Assembly: GCA_020747065.1 (NCBI GenBank)
Contig: JAGMVK010000014.1
Coordinates: 744,001-808,000 of the forward strand
Origin: Cadophora sp. MPI-SDFR-AT-0126
Lineage: Eukaryota > Ascomycota > Leotiomycetes > Helotiales > Ploettnerulaceae
Direction of reading: 5' to 3'
Length of the DNA: 64,000 nt
Below are positions 22,248-35,100 of the stretch, in pieces. The notes under the pieces are model-generated. The model did not search any database. It was given only the letters and a program-made list of their open reading frames with translations, and was not told the DNA's origin. Every line of letters begins with the position of its first letter. The first letter of the stretch is position 1. A program made the translations under genes and the position numbers.

Positions 22248-22896
22248 ATGGCGTGTAGGTACTCCAATCTACTTTCCAGCATGCAATGAGTTGACGGATC
22301 CAGCAATTCTATGGTCAACACATGAAGTCACGACGGAGACACTACTCCCTGCATCCGCAAGTCTCTCCTCAGCACTCGCCTTACTTCATGATCACGCTGC
22401 TTTTCAAAACCAGCAACCGTTAGCAACACACAATGAGCCAATATCTGCACCTCCAAAAGACTCGTTCCTCGCCACCAAAGCTCTATCTTTCTGTCCCGAA
22501 GGCACAGAGCCGGAGTACAGATCTGTGACGATCAAAGTGCCCATGGGTATCTTCGGCGCTAGCACCATTGTCACTCATTCGGCATTTGTTGACACGGAAG
22601 AGGGTATGATCATTGTATTCCAAGCACCGATGAGCTTGAATGGATGGAGTCGGTGGAGCGTTGTGGAGACGGAGAATGAGGGGAAAGTGGGGTTGTTGTT
22701 GAGGGAGCAGGCGACATTGACTGGGCTGAGGTTTTTGATGCCGTTCGTTGTTGGCACGGAGAAGAAGTCACACAAGGAGTTTCAGCTCAATTTTGCTAAA
22801 TGTTTGGAGAGTGAGGTGGTTGGGGAAGCTCCGGCACGTGACGCTCATTTCTCCACAGGCTCAGGAGCGAAGAGCTCGGAAGCTCAGGCGGATTGA
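22248..22896 (+). CDS. DUF7053-like SRPBCC-fold protein, about 199 aa
   Basis: The body resembles the fungal DUF7053 family, a START/polyketide-cyclase-like beta-grip fold of unknown ligand. Typical features are an N-terminal THEVTTETLLP, LALLHDHAAF, a central FVDTEEGMIIVFQAPM and the end GLLLREQATLTGLRFLMPFV followed by an amphipathic helix. My model uses a 7-nt first exon (22248-22254), a 49-nt intron with TTGAC and CCAG, and exon 2 at 22304-22896. This gives 199 residues, the usual family length. The alternative is a single exon from an ATG at 21988 (302 residues) with an unrelated N-terminus. The 3' half is well supported; the start is not. The last 25 residues are low-complexity. Confidence 0.6.
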
Positions 22897-23076
22897 AATC
22901 ACACCTCTTTATAAGTCTCTGATCCATTTGGTTTGCTGAAGATTGCATCCTTTCACTCGCAAAACGGTGTGTACCCCAGGACTGTTCTTGAGCAAGTAAG
23001 ATCCGTTCTGGTCTATGAAGAAATCCAACTGCATCATAGATCGACCACTTCGCACATTGCCAGCCTGGTACTGAGC

Positions 23077-24254
23077 CTAAGCTATCTTGATCACAACCTT
23101 GGAAAAGTGCTTCTGCTCGTCTAGCCAAGCATAAGCTTCCTTCACCTCATCGATATCACAGATCCGGTCATCCACAACCGGCTTGATCTCATGCTTCTCG
23201 ACAAACTTCACCATTTCTTCAAATTGTTTCTTCGATCCGAGAATCACGCCTCTCACAGAACAGACTCGCCACAACGTATCCATGATGCTGGGTGGCTCCC
23301 CATTTCCAAGCACCCCAGTGAGTGTTACCACGCCTTGGACTCTGACTGCCTTGAGTGACTCGGCTAGAGTCGAAAGACCTCCAACGTCGACAACATTAGA
23401 GATGCCCACGCCATCTTCCGTGAGTGATTTCGCAATCTCCCCCCAATTTGGATCGACTCGATAGTTTATGGTGTGCGATGCGCCGAGGTCAGTGAGTCGT
23501 GCAGCTTTGGCCGCCGAGCTCGTGGTTGAGATGACTGTGGCTCCGGACGCATGCGCAAACTACAAGACCTATCGTATCAAATAGTGTTCTAGCAACTTAT
23601 TCTTAAGGGTCGCCTAACCTGTAAAGCAGCCACAGAAACCCCACCAGTACCTTGCGTGAGTACCGTATCACCACTTCCCAGTGTCTTTTCCCCTCCAAAC
23701 AATGCGTTCCAAGCCGTCAACCCGGAGCAAGTGAGTGTTGCAGCCTCTTCGAACGACAGATTCCGGGGCATGTGAATCAATGCACTTTCATCAAAGACAC
23801 CGAATTCTCGGATGGTACCGTCAATTGCGTGGCCTAAGCCAGCACCAATTTCTGCCATGGTGGGGAATGCACCTTCTGGGAAGTTCGGGAGCATGTGCGT
23901 GACTACCTTGTCGCCAGGTGAGAATGTCTTCACCAGTTTCCCGATGGAGACGATGACTCCAGCGCCATCTGAGCCGGGAACTACATTGTGGCTTGTGATT
24001 TGGCCATTTGCGCCCTAGATTTCTATCAGTAGTTGCGTTTAGCATATGAAACACAAGGTAAGAGCGCCAAGAATTTGATTGCAAGCCCATACCTTCGCAA
24101 TGGCCAAGTCCCTGTAGTTCAGAGAAGCAGCATGTATTTTTACGAGCACCTCATGACCTTTAAGTTCTGTCGGTAATTTCGACTCACCGCAGGCCAGACT
24201 TTCGATGCCTTTTTGGCCTGCGAGTCTCCACTCCTTGAACACGATTGACGCCAT
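23077..24254 (-). CDS. quinone oxidoreductase-like MDR enzyme, 346 aa
   Basis: Three exons (24254-24093, 24014-23619, 23559-23077) give 346 residues of the medium-chain dehydrogenase/reductase superfamily. The GroES-like N-domain has KGHEVLVKIHAASLNYRDLAIAKG and VPGSDGAG. The Rossmann domain begins with TQGTGGVSVAALQFA (about 174-188), where Gly-rich residues bind the NAD(P)H pyrophosphate. The exon 2/3 junction falls inside this motif and restores it. The structural-zinc cysteine cluster of true alcohol dehydrogenases is absent, and the catalytic-zinc Cys/His pair is not in place, so an NADPH:quinone or enone reductase is more likely than an alcohol dehydrogenase. Substrate unknown. It is tail-to-tail with the DUF7053-like gene, 180 bp apart. 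Confidence 0.87.
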
Positions 24255-26663
24255 TGATAGATAAATTTCAGGCAAGTATCGGATGATGATGGGTACTCGG
24301 CGTCACGTAATGGATATCAAAATATCTATTTTGTATGTTGTAAATGTCCATGGACTTGTTCAAGTGCTGATCAATCACTGCATGAGCGTCCCACTTAACC
24401 CCATTTTAGAATTGGAGCGGGGTACGAAGGAATCCCAGGTCGGTCTGATGTGTGACATGATTCCCTGCCATCTCGAGCAGAAGCATGGAATTCTCCCTCG
24501 CATCCGATATGGTAGATAAAGCTCCGTGGGACAACCGGATTGAACATTGGATTCGTGCACCTTCGTGGTCTACCATTGATGCGATAGGGCAAGAAACTTG
24601 GTCTGCGGGCGCTGCGCCACGGTGGGAAAAGGTGTACAATCCTTCCAAATTCTCTGCATCGTCTATACCAATGTGTAAGAGAAAAGATCGCTCTATTTAG
24701 ATGTCTCCGATCTCGAAGGGAAATATTTGGCCTTGTTGGCCCCTTCTTTTTCCGCCTTTGAAGAGTGTAAACAAGGATCTCGCTTAGGGTAACTTAACAG
24801 GTATCACGATGCGCCTTCCTGGGGTTAATGAGCGCATTTACATTGACTTGAGGCGCGAGGGACGAGACAAATGATGAGTCACCCGTTCATTCATCTCACA
24901 CGCCATCCCTTGATCATCATCAAGTTTACACGCTTCACGTCTACATCATCAACGTCAGTTCTATAGAAATAATTCCGGTCTTCGCAGTATTTAAATACTC
25001 GAATGCACTCCTATTACTCGTTCTGCACACAGCGATTATCCGTACCTTGTGACAGGCTCTGATTTGATACTCATGTCGAGTTCCAAAACAAATATGCTTA
25101 CGCCATTCTAAGTATCAAGAGTCACTCAAAAGTAAGCTATGACTTATAAGGAGGTATGGTCCCCTCATCAATGCTGTTTTAATATTTTGAGGCCAAGCTT
25201 CAAGTGTTCCTGTCGCCAAAATAGACCTATAAATGACAACAATGAGCCCATTTCCTAGGACGCATCTATGTATTCATATCTAAGAGCATCCGTTCGTCGT
25301 TTTATATCGACCAGACGACGAGGATTGAGTGTCGAAGTGAAGCAAATGGGTGAAGCATGCACTTACCGCCCTCCCGTGATGCACTCACTGCCTCATCGAC
25401 GACTTTCAAGCTCGCTCCCCCAGTAAAGCAGAGAACATCCAAATACAGAAAAAATCGCACAAAGTATACTACGAGGCCAGCAACTGTGAGGAAGATTGAC
25501 TCGCCAGTTTTGAGAGAAAAGACCGGAGGAGAGGCTGCTACTGGGTGGACTCATCGATGCCGTTCCGGCAACTACCTTAAATGTTCGATACCAAACCTGG
25601 TATCTTATCTTGTTCCACGCTGTGTTAATACTTCTTTGGTCTCTTTTGTTCACTCACATACTTCCTTTTGGATGACTGGCAATTTGAAACGACGATAAGA
25701 GACGAAACGACAGCAATAGATGAAACGACAGCTTCAATCTTACAGATCGAGATATGCAACAGCCAACAGCATTACTGCGGAACTTAAGCACCGACACATC
25801 CATATTTCATATTCCCTCCTCCCAAAGCATTCCATAAATTACAACTGGCTACTCCTCCATAACGCGAACAACTGAACGGTGAGGAACTCTGCATGAGAAC
25901 TATCAAGAGGATAATATGCAATATTTATATACCCGCCCTCCTGAGCTTAATCGATCGATCAATCAGTGACTCGTGTAGATACGTTCCACCCAAAACCCGA
26001 ATAGATCATATGACATTGCAACAAGACTCCAACAAGGCGTGACTCCCATTCACTCCCAACACGCGCCACAAACAACATGAACGTGATTTACCTAGACATT
26101 CACCCAGTCTTCTCAACTCCTCATTGGAATCTCGCTCACTCTTCAGAGGGTATACCTTCCACACAAACTTTACAAACCAGCAACAAAGCCTAAATTGTCT
26201 GAAGAACCTAGAGAGGGACAGCACTCCATTCAACGCTTCCACCATTCCATTTCCCGTGCCGTAACATCGTCTTTCCATGAAATGCCATGCCGCAGCTCTA
26301 TCATATCATCGAGCCTTTGATACAGCACAATACAGAGCCAGCTTATCCGATTGATATCCCAATCTATCGAGAACATCCAATATTTGGCAGTGCAAAGGAA
26401 AATGACGGAGGGAGCTTGGAATGAAAATTTGAATATTATTGCCTCTTGCTTCCCCAGTCCGTACCTCGCTGAACGTCTCGTACAAAAGGCTTACTGGTTG
26501 CCATTGGATCCTGATATGTATCTTCGCAGCCCACTATTCTCTAGCCGTTGTGCGTTCGTGAACTTGGTGAGTCTATTCCATTCGATGCAATGCTAGGCTA
26601 TATGCAGATATCCCCCTTTTCACCACCACTGACATCCTCCACATCTCCCCAAGTCCCCCGTCT
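24255..26663. other. gene-poor stretch of 2.4 kb
   Basis: Lies between the 5' end of the MDR gene and the 3' end of the acyl-CoA synthetase. A 113-codon ATG frame at 25357-25698 (plus) is basic, Ser/Thr-rich and matches nothing I know; I do not call it. I see no tRNA, transposon or tandem array. Confidence 0.45.
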
Positions 26664-29358
26664 CTAATCCTCAGCAACCCAATCCATCGCCATCTCCCTC
26701 AGCTTGAACTTCTGTATCTTGCCGCTGGCAGTCTTCGGATACTCATCGACCCAAAATACATATCTGGGAACGAGATGATTACTCAACCTCTCCCTAACCC
26801 ACTCCCTCACCATATGCCTCGTCAATACTTTCTCTCCTCCCACCACCGCATCCGTGCTAGCGCTTTGAGCAGCTGCGTTATCTACATCTACATCACCTCT
26901 TCCTCTATCATCAACACCAACGCGAACACCCTTGTGAACGACCACAAAGGCCGCTACAACCTCCCCGTACCTCTCATCTGGGACCCCCGCGACGCTAACT
27001 TCACTGACACTCTCCATCTTAAAGACCACATTCTCAATCTCCAACGGATGAATATTCTCGCCTCCTCTGATAATCAAGTCCTTAATTCGTCCCGTGATCT
27101 TCACGTACCCGTCCTCATCCATCTCGGCCTCATCACCAGTATACATCCAGACTTTTTCCTCGCCATCAGGAGCTGTTTCGATGACCCGGACTTCGGATGT
27201 ACGTGCCTCGTCTCCCCAATACCCTTTCATGACATTGTAGCCGCTGACTACCAATTCGCCGCGCTGGCCGATGGGGAGGATGGTCTTGCCATCTGAGACA
27301 TCCACAACTTTCGCTTCGACATGCGGCAGCAAGCGACCTACGCTGTCAACACGCTTGATGAGTGGATCGTCAGGCGTAGTCATGCAGGACACAGGACTCG
27401 TTTCCGTCATACCGTAGCAGATAGTCAAGCCCGTCAGATTAAGCGTCTTATGCAGTTTCTCCATCAGACTGCTAGGAACAGAACTGCCTGCTGCGATGCC
27501 AGTGCGGAGATGTTCGAAACCCTTGTACTCGACTACCTTGTTAGCGAGGAGTTCGAGCTCGGCGACGAACATGGTGGCTACGCCATAGAGGGCGGTGGCG
27601 CGCTCTTCTTGGATGGAGAGGAGAGTTGCGGTGGGGTTGAATGCTTCGGAGGGGAGGAGGAGCGCGGCTCCTGTTGTGGCGGTGGCCATGTAGCCTAGGA
27701 TGGAGCCAAAGCAATGGAACATGGGGGGTGGACAACAGACGATGTCTTGGGGAGTTAGACCCATACGTTGGGCGATGAAGTAGCCGTTATTGAGGATGCC
27801 AGTGTGTGTTAGGCAGGCGGCTTTTGGTGTTGATGTTGTGCCTGACGTGAATTGAACTGGTGAGAGTTAGTGTTACTCTTTTGGGCAGAGTCCAATAGAT
27901 TGTGAGAGACCGAGGATGAATGGCTCAAGCGTCTACGGGCACAGCTCAGAAGAAAAACTGAAAACTCACTATTAATAATATCATCAACCTTAGCCTCCTC
28001 CTCCAACACCACCTCCCTCCCCCTCATCCCTCTTTGTTCCTCCAACAAATCCCCATATCCCACCGTACACCCCAACTTACTAAAATCCACCCTCCCCTCC
28101 GAATTATCCACCAAAATCACATTTCTTAGTGATGGCACAACCGACGATTCCACTTTGCTCTTATACAAATCCGGACATATCTGGTTGAGAAGCGAAATGT
28201 TCTCGCGTGGTGGTTTGAAGGCCAGGTTCGTTTCCGTGCTGATGATTAGGTGCGCGGCTGAGAGGTGCGAAAGTGCTGCGATAACTTGGGGAGAGTTGAA
28301 GGCGGGGTTTAGAGGGACCTGAGATGGAGAGTGTTAGCTCTTGATACCAGGACGAGAAACTTGCAAAGACAAATTCCACCCAAGATCTTCCAACCGTTGA
28401 ATCTACTCTCTCTCGACTTGCTTTCCAGAAATGGTCTACCAAATTTCAACCCTCTAAAACCTTGATACTGTAGAACGACACTTGACATCCACCATTCCCC
28501 TCTTCACAGGCGTTTGGGTCCTCCATATCTGCGCTTTGCTCTCATCTAGCCTCAATATCCATAGCGCCCGACCTTAGAACGTCGTCCCCCTCCTCTTTCA
28601 GCAGCCAATTCCTCTCCTCTCTCATCACAAAACCCCCTCATCACCGCCCTTCCCTCCCAAAAACACAAAACAAAAACTCCAAACGATATCCCCTTCACAC
28701 ACATATATATATATTTAAAAAAAAAGACTCACCAAAACACCCCCCACCTTCCAAACCGCATAACTAGCAACCCCACACTCCCACCCATTCCCCAGCATAA
28801 CCGCGACCCTATCGCCCTTCCTTACACCCCTCTCCCTCAGCGCATGCGCCAGCGCGTTACTCCTTTCATCTAGTTCCTGGTATGTGAGGCGCGCGTTGTT
28901 CTGGCCGCGCGAGATGAGGGCCGGGCGGTCGCCGTGGGCGGAGACGATGCTGCTGAAGTGGGTGGGGATTGTGTGAGGGAGGAGGGGGGGCTGGTTGTGG
29001 AGTTAGTTGAGGGTTTTGGGGGCTTGGAATTTGGGAGAGAGGGGGAGGGGAGGAGGAGAGAAGAGAGGAAGAAAGGGAGGAGGGAAAGGGAGAGGAGGGG
29101 AGGGGGAGGTACCTCTGAAGGACCAACAGCATAACTACTCGTCAACAAGCCTCTCCTTTGCACCCATATATTGAGTCCCGGCCCTCCAAGCTTCGTCCTC
29201 CTAGTCATCAATCCAATGCCAGACCTGGACCCAGACCCAATTTCCAGTCCAGCTCTCGAGCTCATCATAACTCTCCTCAAGCTACCCCATCCCCGCCGTC
29301 GTACCCCGCTCATTCCCATTCTCGAGCTCAGGCTGGAGGTTCCAATAGCTGGACGCAT
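26664..29358 (-). CDS. acyl-CoA synthetase (AMP-binding), probably mitochondrial, 681 aa
   Basis: Four exons (29358-29113, 28990-28733, 28318-27970, 27856-26664) give 681 residues. The family activates fatty or other carboxylic acids to acyl-CoA via acyl-AMP. Motifs in order: Arg/Ser-rich N-terminal leader (about 1-70, few acids, mitochondrial-type); Tyr-Gln-Glu-Leu core start at about 115; the P-loop-like FTSGTTSTPKAA (287-298), created by the exon 3/4 join; YGMTETSP; MYTGD; GRIKDLIIRGGENIHPLEIE; and the C-terminal catalytic lysine in KTASGKIQ. It resembles the ACSF2 group. Two oddities are Ser in place of the usual Gly in SGTTG, and a roughly 40-residue acidic/Ala-rich insert before the last conserved block, which makes it longer than the usual 550-600. 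Intron 2 is 414 nt and intron 1 is an almost pure pyrimidine tract. Confidence 0.88.
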
Positions 29359-30930
29359 TGTAGCGAGATCATCCCATAGCAGTGATTTAGAGTCAGTGCA
29401 TTCGAAACTGCATCATTCAAGAAACTTAGCAGAGGAAGAACGGAAGCTCAAGAAAGAGCAAGCTCGGCCCCAGACAGCTCAACCTCATCATAGCTCCCGA
29501 GAATGCGGGGTCGTGCCGAACAAAACCAACAAACGGAGGCGGGGAAATTCCGCTGTTCCCCTGATTTTCTAGTTCCATTTCCATTACCACCTTAACGTTG
29601 CAAACGTAGTTGAGTAAATAAATACCCAGCATCCAATCATCCAAATTCTAACGGCCAATTAATGCATACAGTACTAAATAAGTATATCATCGGATTAACA
29701 TCGTGCGTGCAGCGATCAGAAAGTTATTTCTCTGGGTGACAAAACCTCGTATCACTATCACTCGCTAGGGAATTCCCTGGTGAGGTTGGATTGGGTTGGA
29801 CGGGGGAGAATTGGGGTGACAGAGGCCGAGGAATACGAACATGACGATCTTCTGTTTCCCAGGAGTAGAAAGAGAGAGAGTATGCGAAGTGATAGATCAC
29901 TCTTAGTCAGATACTAAGGAATTGAAGCTTCTCAGAGCTTGAATGCACGTCACATTTGCCATTATCACATTCTCTCCAAGCAAACGGATGTCAATGAACT
30001 GTTCGTTTCTTTATTATACATCTACATCCCACTTCCACCTGCCTGCCTGCCTATCTGCAGGATGTCTCCTCCCATTCCCTTCTATCAGTCAGGAGTCGAG
30101 CCCCAAAGTAGTTTCGGCCGGCTCTTCTCAACCCATAGTTTCCCCTTCAGGAACCATGCTCCTGTTGCGGGAGTGAGTGGATAGAGTAAGAAAATAGTCC
30201 CAACAAACGAAGCAAAACAAGACTTCCTTGAAGACTCAAGACTCAAAATCCAACAAAACACACAAGATTTCAGCTCTTGAAATACCCGTGTTCCTCTCTC
30301 CTCTGTAATCTTTTCATCTCTGTGTACTCATATCCTTCCCTTTCTATTCTTCCCTATGCTTTCCCTTGCCGTTTGCTGCCCCTCTCCAATTTCGAGGTTG
30401 CGGGTGACAAGGACCATGTCCGCAGGAGGGAGTGCCTTCTTGCATCCAACAAACAGATCTGCCCTGTTGCATTTCCAATCCCAGCTGTCATCCATGCATA
30501 GACAGAAAGCTAGAGACAGACAGACAAAGCAGCATCGTCCAGGAAATGCTATTCTTCGCACCATTCAGTGCTTCAATGACCCAAACAAATAAGAAAAATT
30601 CAAGACTCCATCCCCAAGTCTATTTCTTGTACGTTCGACAAACAGAAAAAGAAAACACAGATCTCCCCCGCCCCATCCTTCCCTCCTTCCAAGCCCAGCT
30701 CAAACAAAAGGAAGGCTATCAAAAACATATTATGAGGTCCGAGGGATCCGGATCCTTGGATGGGTCCAAACTGGGACTTGGAAGTTGTTTATGCGCCGCT
30801 TATGCAAGTGAATTCGAAGATTTATACGCCGTGAGAATGCAGTATGAAAAAGGAGGTTTTGCTTTGTCGTGATGGTGGTGGAGAAGAAAAATGTACAGTG
30901 AAAGTATTCTGGTGAAGGTTTCTGGTGGCT
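29359..30930. other. intergenic, 1.6 kb
   Basis: Promoter side of the acyl-CoA synthetase and 3' side of the mannosyltransferase. Several short plus-strand frames (for example about 30430-30870) have low-complexity or Cys/Pro/Ser-rich composition without splice support or motifs. Nothing else is seen. Confidence 0.45.
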
Positions 30931-32140
30931 TTATAATGGTTTGTTCTTGTTATTAGGATCGTTTGGATCGTTGGTTACACCGATGTGTCGAAGATGGTCA
31001 GGTTTCCACGTCCCTGAAGATATTAATTTTGCTTCGACTTGAGGAATGGGGATATTTACCTTCGAATTCATGCTTGACAAAGGCCATTGGGTGGTCGTAG
31101 TCTTCTGCCCCCATTTGCTGGACTCCTGGACTGAAACTGGTGATAGGTAGAACAACCACATCTCCAACTACCTTTGCAGCCGTCATTCCAGTAAAATCTC
31201 TCCAGGTGATATTCTTCTCGCTCTTCGAAGTTTCATAGTACTTGGGATCGTTCATGAAATCGAAGATCACATCCGTCCACACCGCAGGTCCCGTATATTC
31301 AATGACCTTGTTGTCCTTGAACCCCTTCAATGTCCCCAGTTTCTGTTTCTTCAGCGTCTCCTCTGTGATATTCGCTACGATGTTCCGCAGAACAGGGTGT
31401 CCAGGCTTCGATTGAATAGTCCACTGGCAAAACTGAATCCGTCTCGAGTACCACTCCGCCCAATCCTCACGATCCGGATCCGCCTCTATTCCAATCACCA
31501 ATCCAACCGCATCTCTAGGCACGGCTTCCGGCAACCACTCCGCCGCCGACTTCAACGCATGCGTGTCGATATCCGAATAGATCCCTCCTCTGGCCAGCAG
31601 AATCAGGTAGCGGAAGAAGTCAGCCTTCAACACGGGTAACGGCAACGCCATATACGCTTCCAGCACCTCTGGCACACTCGAGTACAGATGTCTCAGCAGA
31701 TGCACCGCGACCTGATCCGTGATAACCTCGTGTATGAACCCCGGGTGCTTCTCACTCCACGACGCCTCAGCCGGTCTGAAATTCTCCCCAAACTCCCCAG
31801 ACGCCGGCGTGTACTTCCACGTCTGCCAAATATAGGCTGGGAACTTGACCTCCACATCGTATGGGAACTGGTAGGCCAACTTGTCTTTTAATGGTGCGCG
31901 CGACATGTCCATCAATAGCTGCTGACCCCCTGCCTGCTTCTTGGGCAGCCTCCCGCCTGAACTCGACACGGGTGTCTTTTGCGTGTAGCCTGTCTGCGTG
32001 GTATGTTCCGAGGCGTACCGCGAGTCGGATGTTTGGGGAGGTAATCGGTCTGTCGGAGGCGTTGTGTGTGATCGAGTGATGAGGAATAGCATTGTTATGA
32101 AGCAAGCAGCTCCCACGAGAGCTCTCCGGAATGTTAACAT
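30931..32140 (-). CDS. OCH1-type alpha-1,6-mannosyltransferase (GT32), 387 aa
   Basis: Two exons (32140-31060 and 31013-30931) give 387 residues. The protein is a type II Golgi membrane protein: a short cytosolic MLTFRR, then a transmembrane anchor (about 7-22), then a Ser/Thr/Pro stem. The GT32 domain follows with FPAYIWQTWK (100-109), KADFFRYLILLARGGIYSDID, with the DXD metal site Asp190-Ile-Asp192 and the conserved DTHAL behind it, and ITWRDFTGM. OCH1-family enzymes start outer-chain mannosylation of N-glycans. The last intron (GTAAAT...TTCAG, 46 nt) is needed to restore the family ending HEFEGTWKPD; reading through it gives a spurious tail. I see no reason to choose between OCH1 itself and a paralogue, so no symbol is given. 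Confidence 0.88.
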
Positions 32141-35100
32141 CGTGTCCAGGCAATTGACAGCAATGCCGTCAGCCGGATTGAGGGAAAGGAGAGGGAAGAA
32201 AGAGAGGTCGATTCCTCGTAGAACAGCTGCAGATGATGATTGCGAATCGGAGTCGTATTCTTGTTGAGAAATAAGGATGTCGAAGTTGTAGAATAGAATA
32301 GGATAGGATAGGATAAAAAGTCAGGCAGGGGAAACGGGGACTCTTCAATGCCAAGGAAGGGAAGGCTGTGCGTGGATGTGTTTCAAAAGTCGATCGTTTC
32401 GCATTCAACGGGTATTGTACGGAGAAGGAGACCGCTGATCGCGGACAGGGCAGCGCAGCGCAGCAATTACGTCGACGGGACGGGGGCAGGGACAGACGGA
32501 TGGATGATGGACGGGGTGTCAGTTGCATTCAATGCCGCGCACCGTCAGAAATGCTTGTGCGTGGGGGATGGGATGTTCGAATTTTTGAAGAAGCTGTGGA
32601 GGAATTTAAAGCGACGAACGGAATATGATGATTATGGAGAGGGAAATTACCAAGGGCAAGGTAAAGCAGGGCAAGCAAGCAAGAAAGGTTATCGTGTCGA
32701 GGTAGGGAGCTTCTTCTTTTGGTCCAGCCAGGGGTAGAGAGAGAGAGGTACGAGGGAGAAAGGGAAGTTCTAACCAGGGAAATGCAGTGAGTGTCCAAGA
32801 CTTCAGGAGATCCACTGCGCTACACTGGATGTCTCTGGCTCCACCACGCATTTATTTTGAGTACGTTGTAGCTGAAATGCCTGCCTGCCTGCCTGTATTT
32901 TACGAGTAAGCTCTAAACTGACTGGACCCAATGAGACCAATTAGCCTCATCTTTCCTCTTTTCCCTTCGCCTCTTCGCCTCCTTACGCCTCTCTCAGGTC
33001 TGTCTTACGGTATGGGTATTGGCGCAGTAGTACTGTAGGACCGCGATCCTTTCTGCGCAATCCACGCTGTCAGCTTATCCTCCTGCTCTCTCTTCCTTCG
33101 TAAAGATACAGCAGGCGAACATGAATTTATCCCTCCCTCCCTCGCCTGCTACACAACCCGTATGCAAGTAATTAGCCTGACCTGGCCTCGCCTACCTACC
33201 ATACGCGTAGCATTCAACCCCGAGAATCTGGTAACCTAGCCCGCAATGCGACCACTGAAACCCAAGTGGAATAAGAATAAGAATAAAAATAAAAATACAT
33301 CTTGGCCATCTTGCCTGAAGTTGAAGGGATAAGCTGCCACGACTCGAACGTTCGGACGAAGACAGCCCCTGCCCTCAAGCACTGCACGTGTCGGGTGAGA
33401 TATGCTGTCAAGAGATTCGCAAGCTCTGCTTCACGTCAAGAATCAAGAGATTCGGCTCTTTGACTTGTTGTTTTGGGTGCGGGGATATGTGGGGGAAGTC
33501 CAGTGGTCTTGCATTTATGCATGTGTCAATTCACATCAAGAGTCAGTCGTGTTGCTACTGGCCTGCTACAATGAATGAATGGCATGCGGTGCGCCACTAC
33601 CATATGATACGCACATGCAAATCCGTCCTATGCGGACCAGTAGACTTCGCAATTCTCATGACTATTACTCCGGCATTTGAAAAGCGAGGAACCTCACCAC
33701 ATCACCAGCTTCAGACTAGAGCCCTCTTGCATGTACTAAGTATCCCACGCCGCGTAATCCACCGACAAACATCACCACAAGTAAGACTTTTCGTCGTCAA
33801 TTGGGGACACCTTCACTCTACTCTACGTAAAAGCGTAAACTCAATCGTGCGTATCAAACTTCGTAATGTAAGTTCGACATGACATGATTTGACAGATGAA
33901 TCGGAACGTTTAGACCTCTAACCGTCTACCTGGATGAAGCATGATCTTGCGATCGATCGATGAGGTTGCGACGAGCGAAGCTTTTGTTCCTAATATATCT
34001 CCAACGGAACGACAGCTGCCCGCCGGCTCAACCAACCCCGCCTCACCTTCATACACAACTCCAATTTCAAATGATGCGATTGACTGATTGATCAAAAGTC
34101 TCGTTTCGGACCGAACATACCTAGGTCAACTAACTAGATTCACAAAAACAAGCAAGAATCCAAATCGGGCTTTACATAGATTATTGACTGGATTGATACG
34201 GTGTTCTTCGCTTGCACCGGCACATTGATTGATGATGTCTTATCGATAGATACGGAGAAGTGCCGAATGAGCGAGGGATGACCTCATTCCTCCCTCTCCA
34301 CGTGGAAGATACTTGGCAGCCTCAAATGCCCTTTTGAGGATATTCAATCAGACCAATTATTTTCTCCTTTTTCTTCCATAGATACGATATGCAAGTCCAG
34401 TACAGTAAATATCAATCTGTCATCGAAGTAGCCTCACATGTACCCATCACCTCACCGCTCAAGTCCCAACCCAATCACAACTCAACTCAACCCAACCATC
34501 TCATGATCGACTGAACAAATCTCACGATGTCTCACAACCGCATTCTGTCCAACCAACCAACCAATCACCCATCAATCCATCCATCACTTACCGGATCATC
34601 CCTCGTCCAGCCTCCTGAATAATATTCTCAAGAAAATCCCAACCCAAAAACAAAAACAGCCCCTCTCAAAAACCCACAGAACCCACAGATCTACCTCGTA
34701 CCTTAGATTAGGACAAAACCATCCATCAACGCATCCACACCTCATATCCTAAGCTCCTAAGTTTAGTGATCACACAAAGATACAGCATTCTCTTCGTATA
34801 CCCCACTCCGTAATGCCTGCCAACCTCAAATCCCCAAGCCAAAAAGCAAATGTAGGGATTCTACTAAACTCAAAACACAAGTGCAAACAAACATTTTTTC
34901 TCGAGAAAGGCCCATTCCTTCACAAACCTTCTTCTCCTCACTCCACCACACCCCACCCCATCCACACCCACCTCAGAAATCATACAACAACAATACTTCG
35001 ACGTAAACAAGTACACTTCGTAGACTGATTGACACTGGACACAATGACACGACGTCAGTCCCAAACAGAAATATCCCCCACTTCACTCTCCCACACACCA

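Noticed and set aside
25357..25698. 113-codon plus-strand ORF
   Set aside because: Basic low-complexity translation without homology clues or splice support; in a gene-poor stretch such frames are expected by chance.
31014..31059. alternative C-terminus of the mannosyltransferase by reading through
   Set aside because: Splicing this 46-nt intron restores the conserved FEGTWKP ending of GT32/OCH1 proteins.
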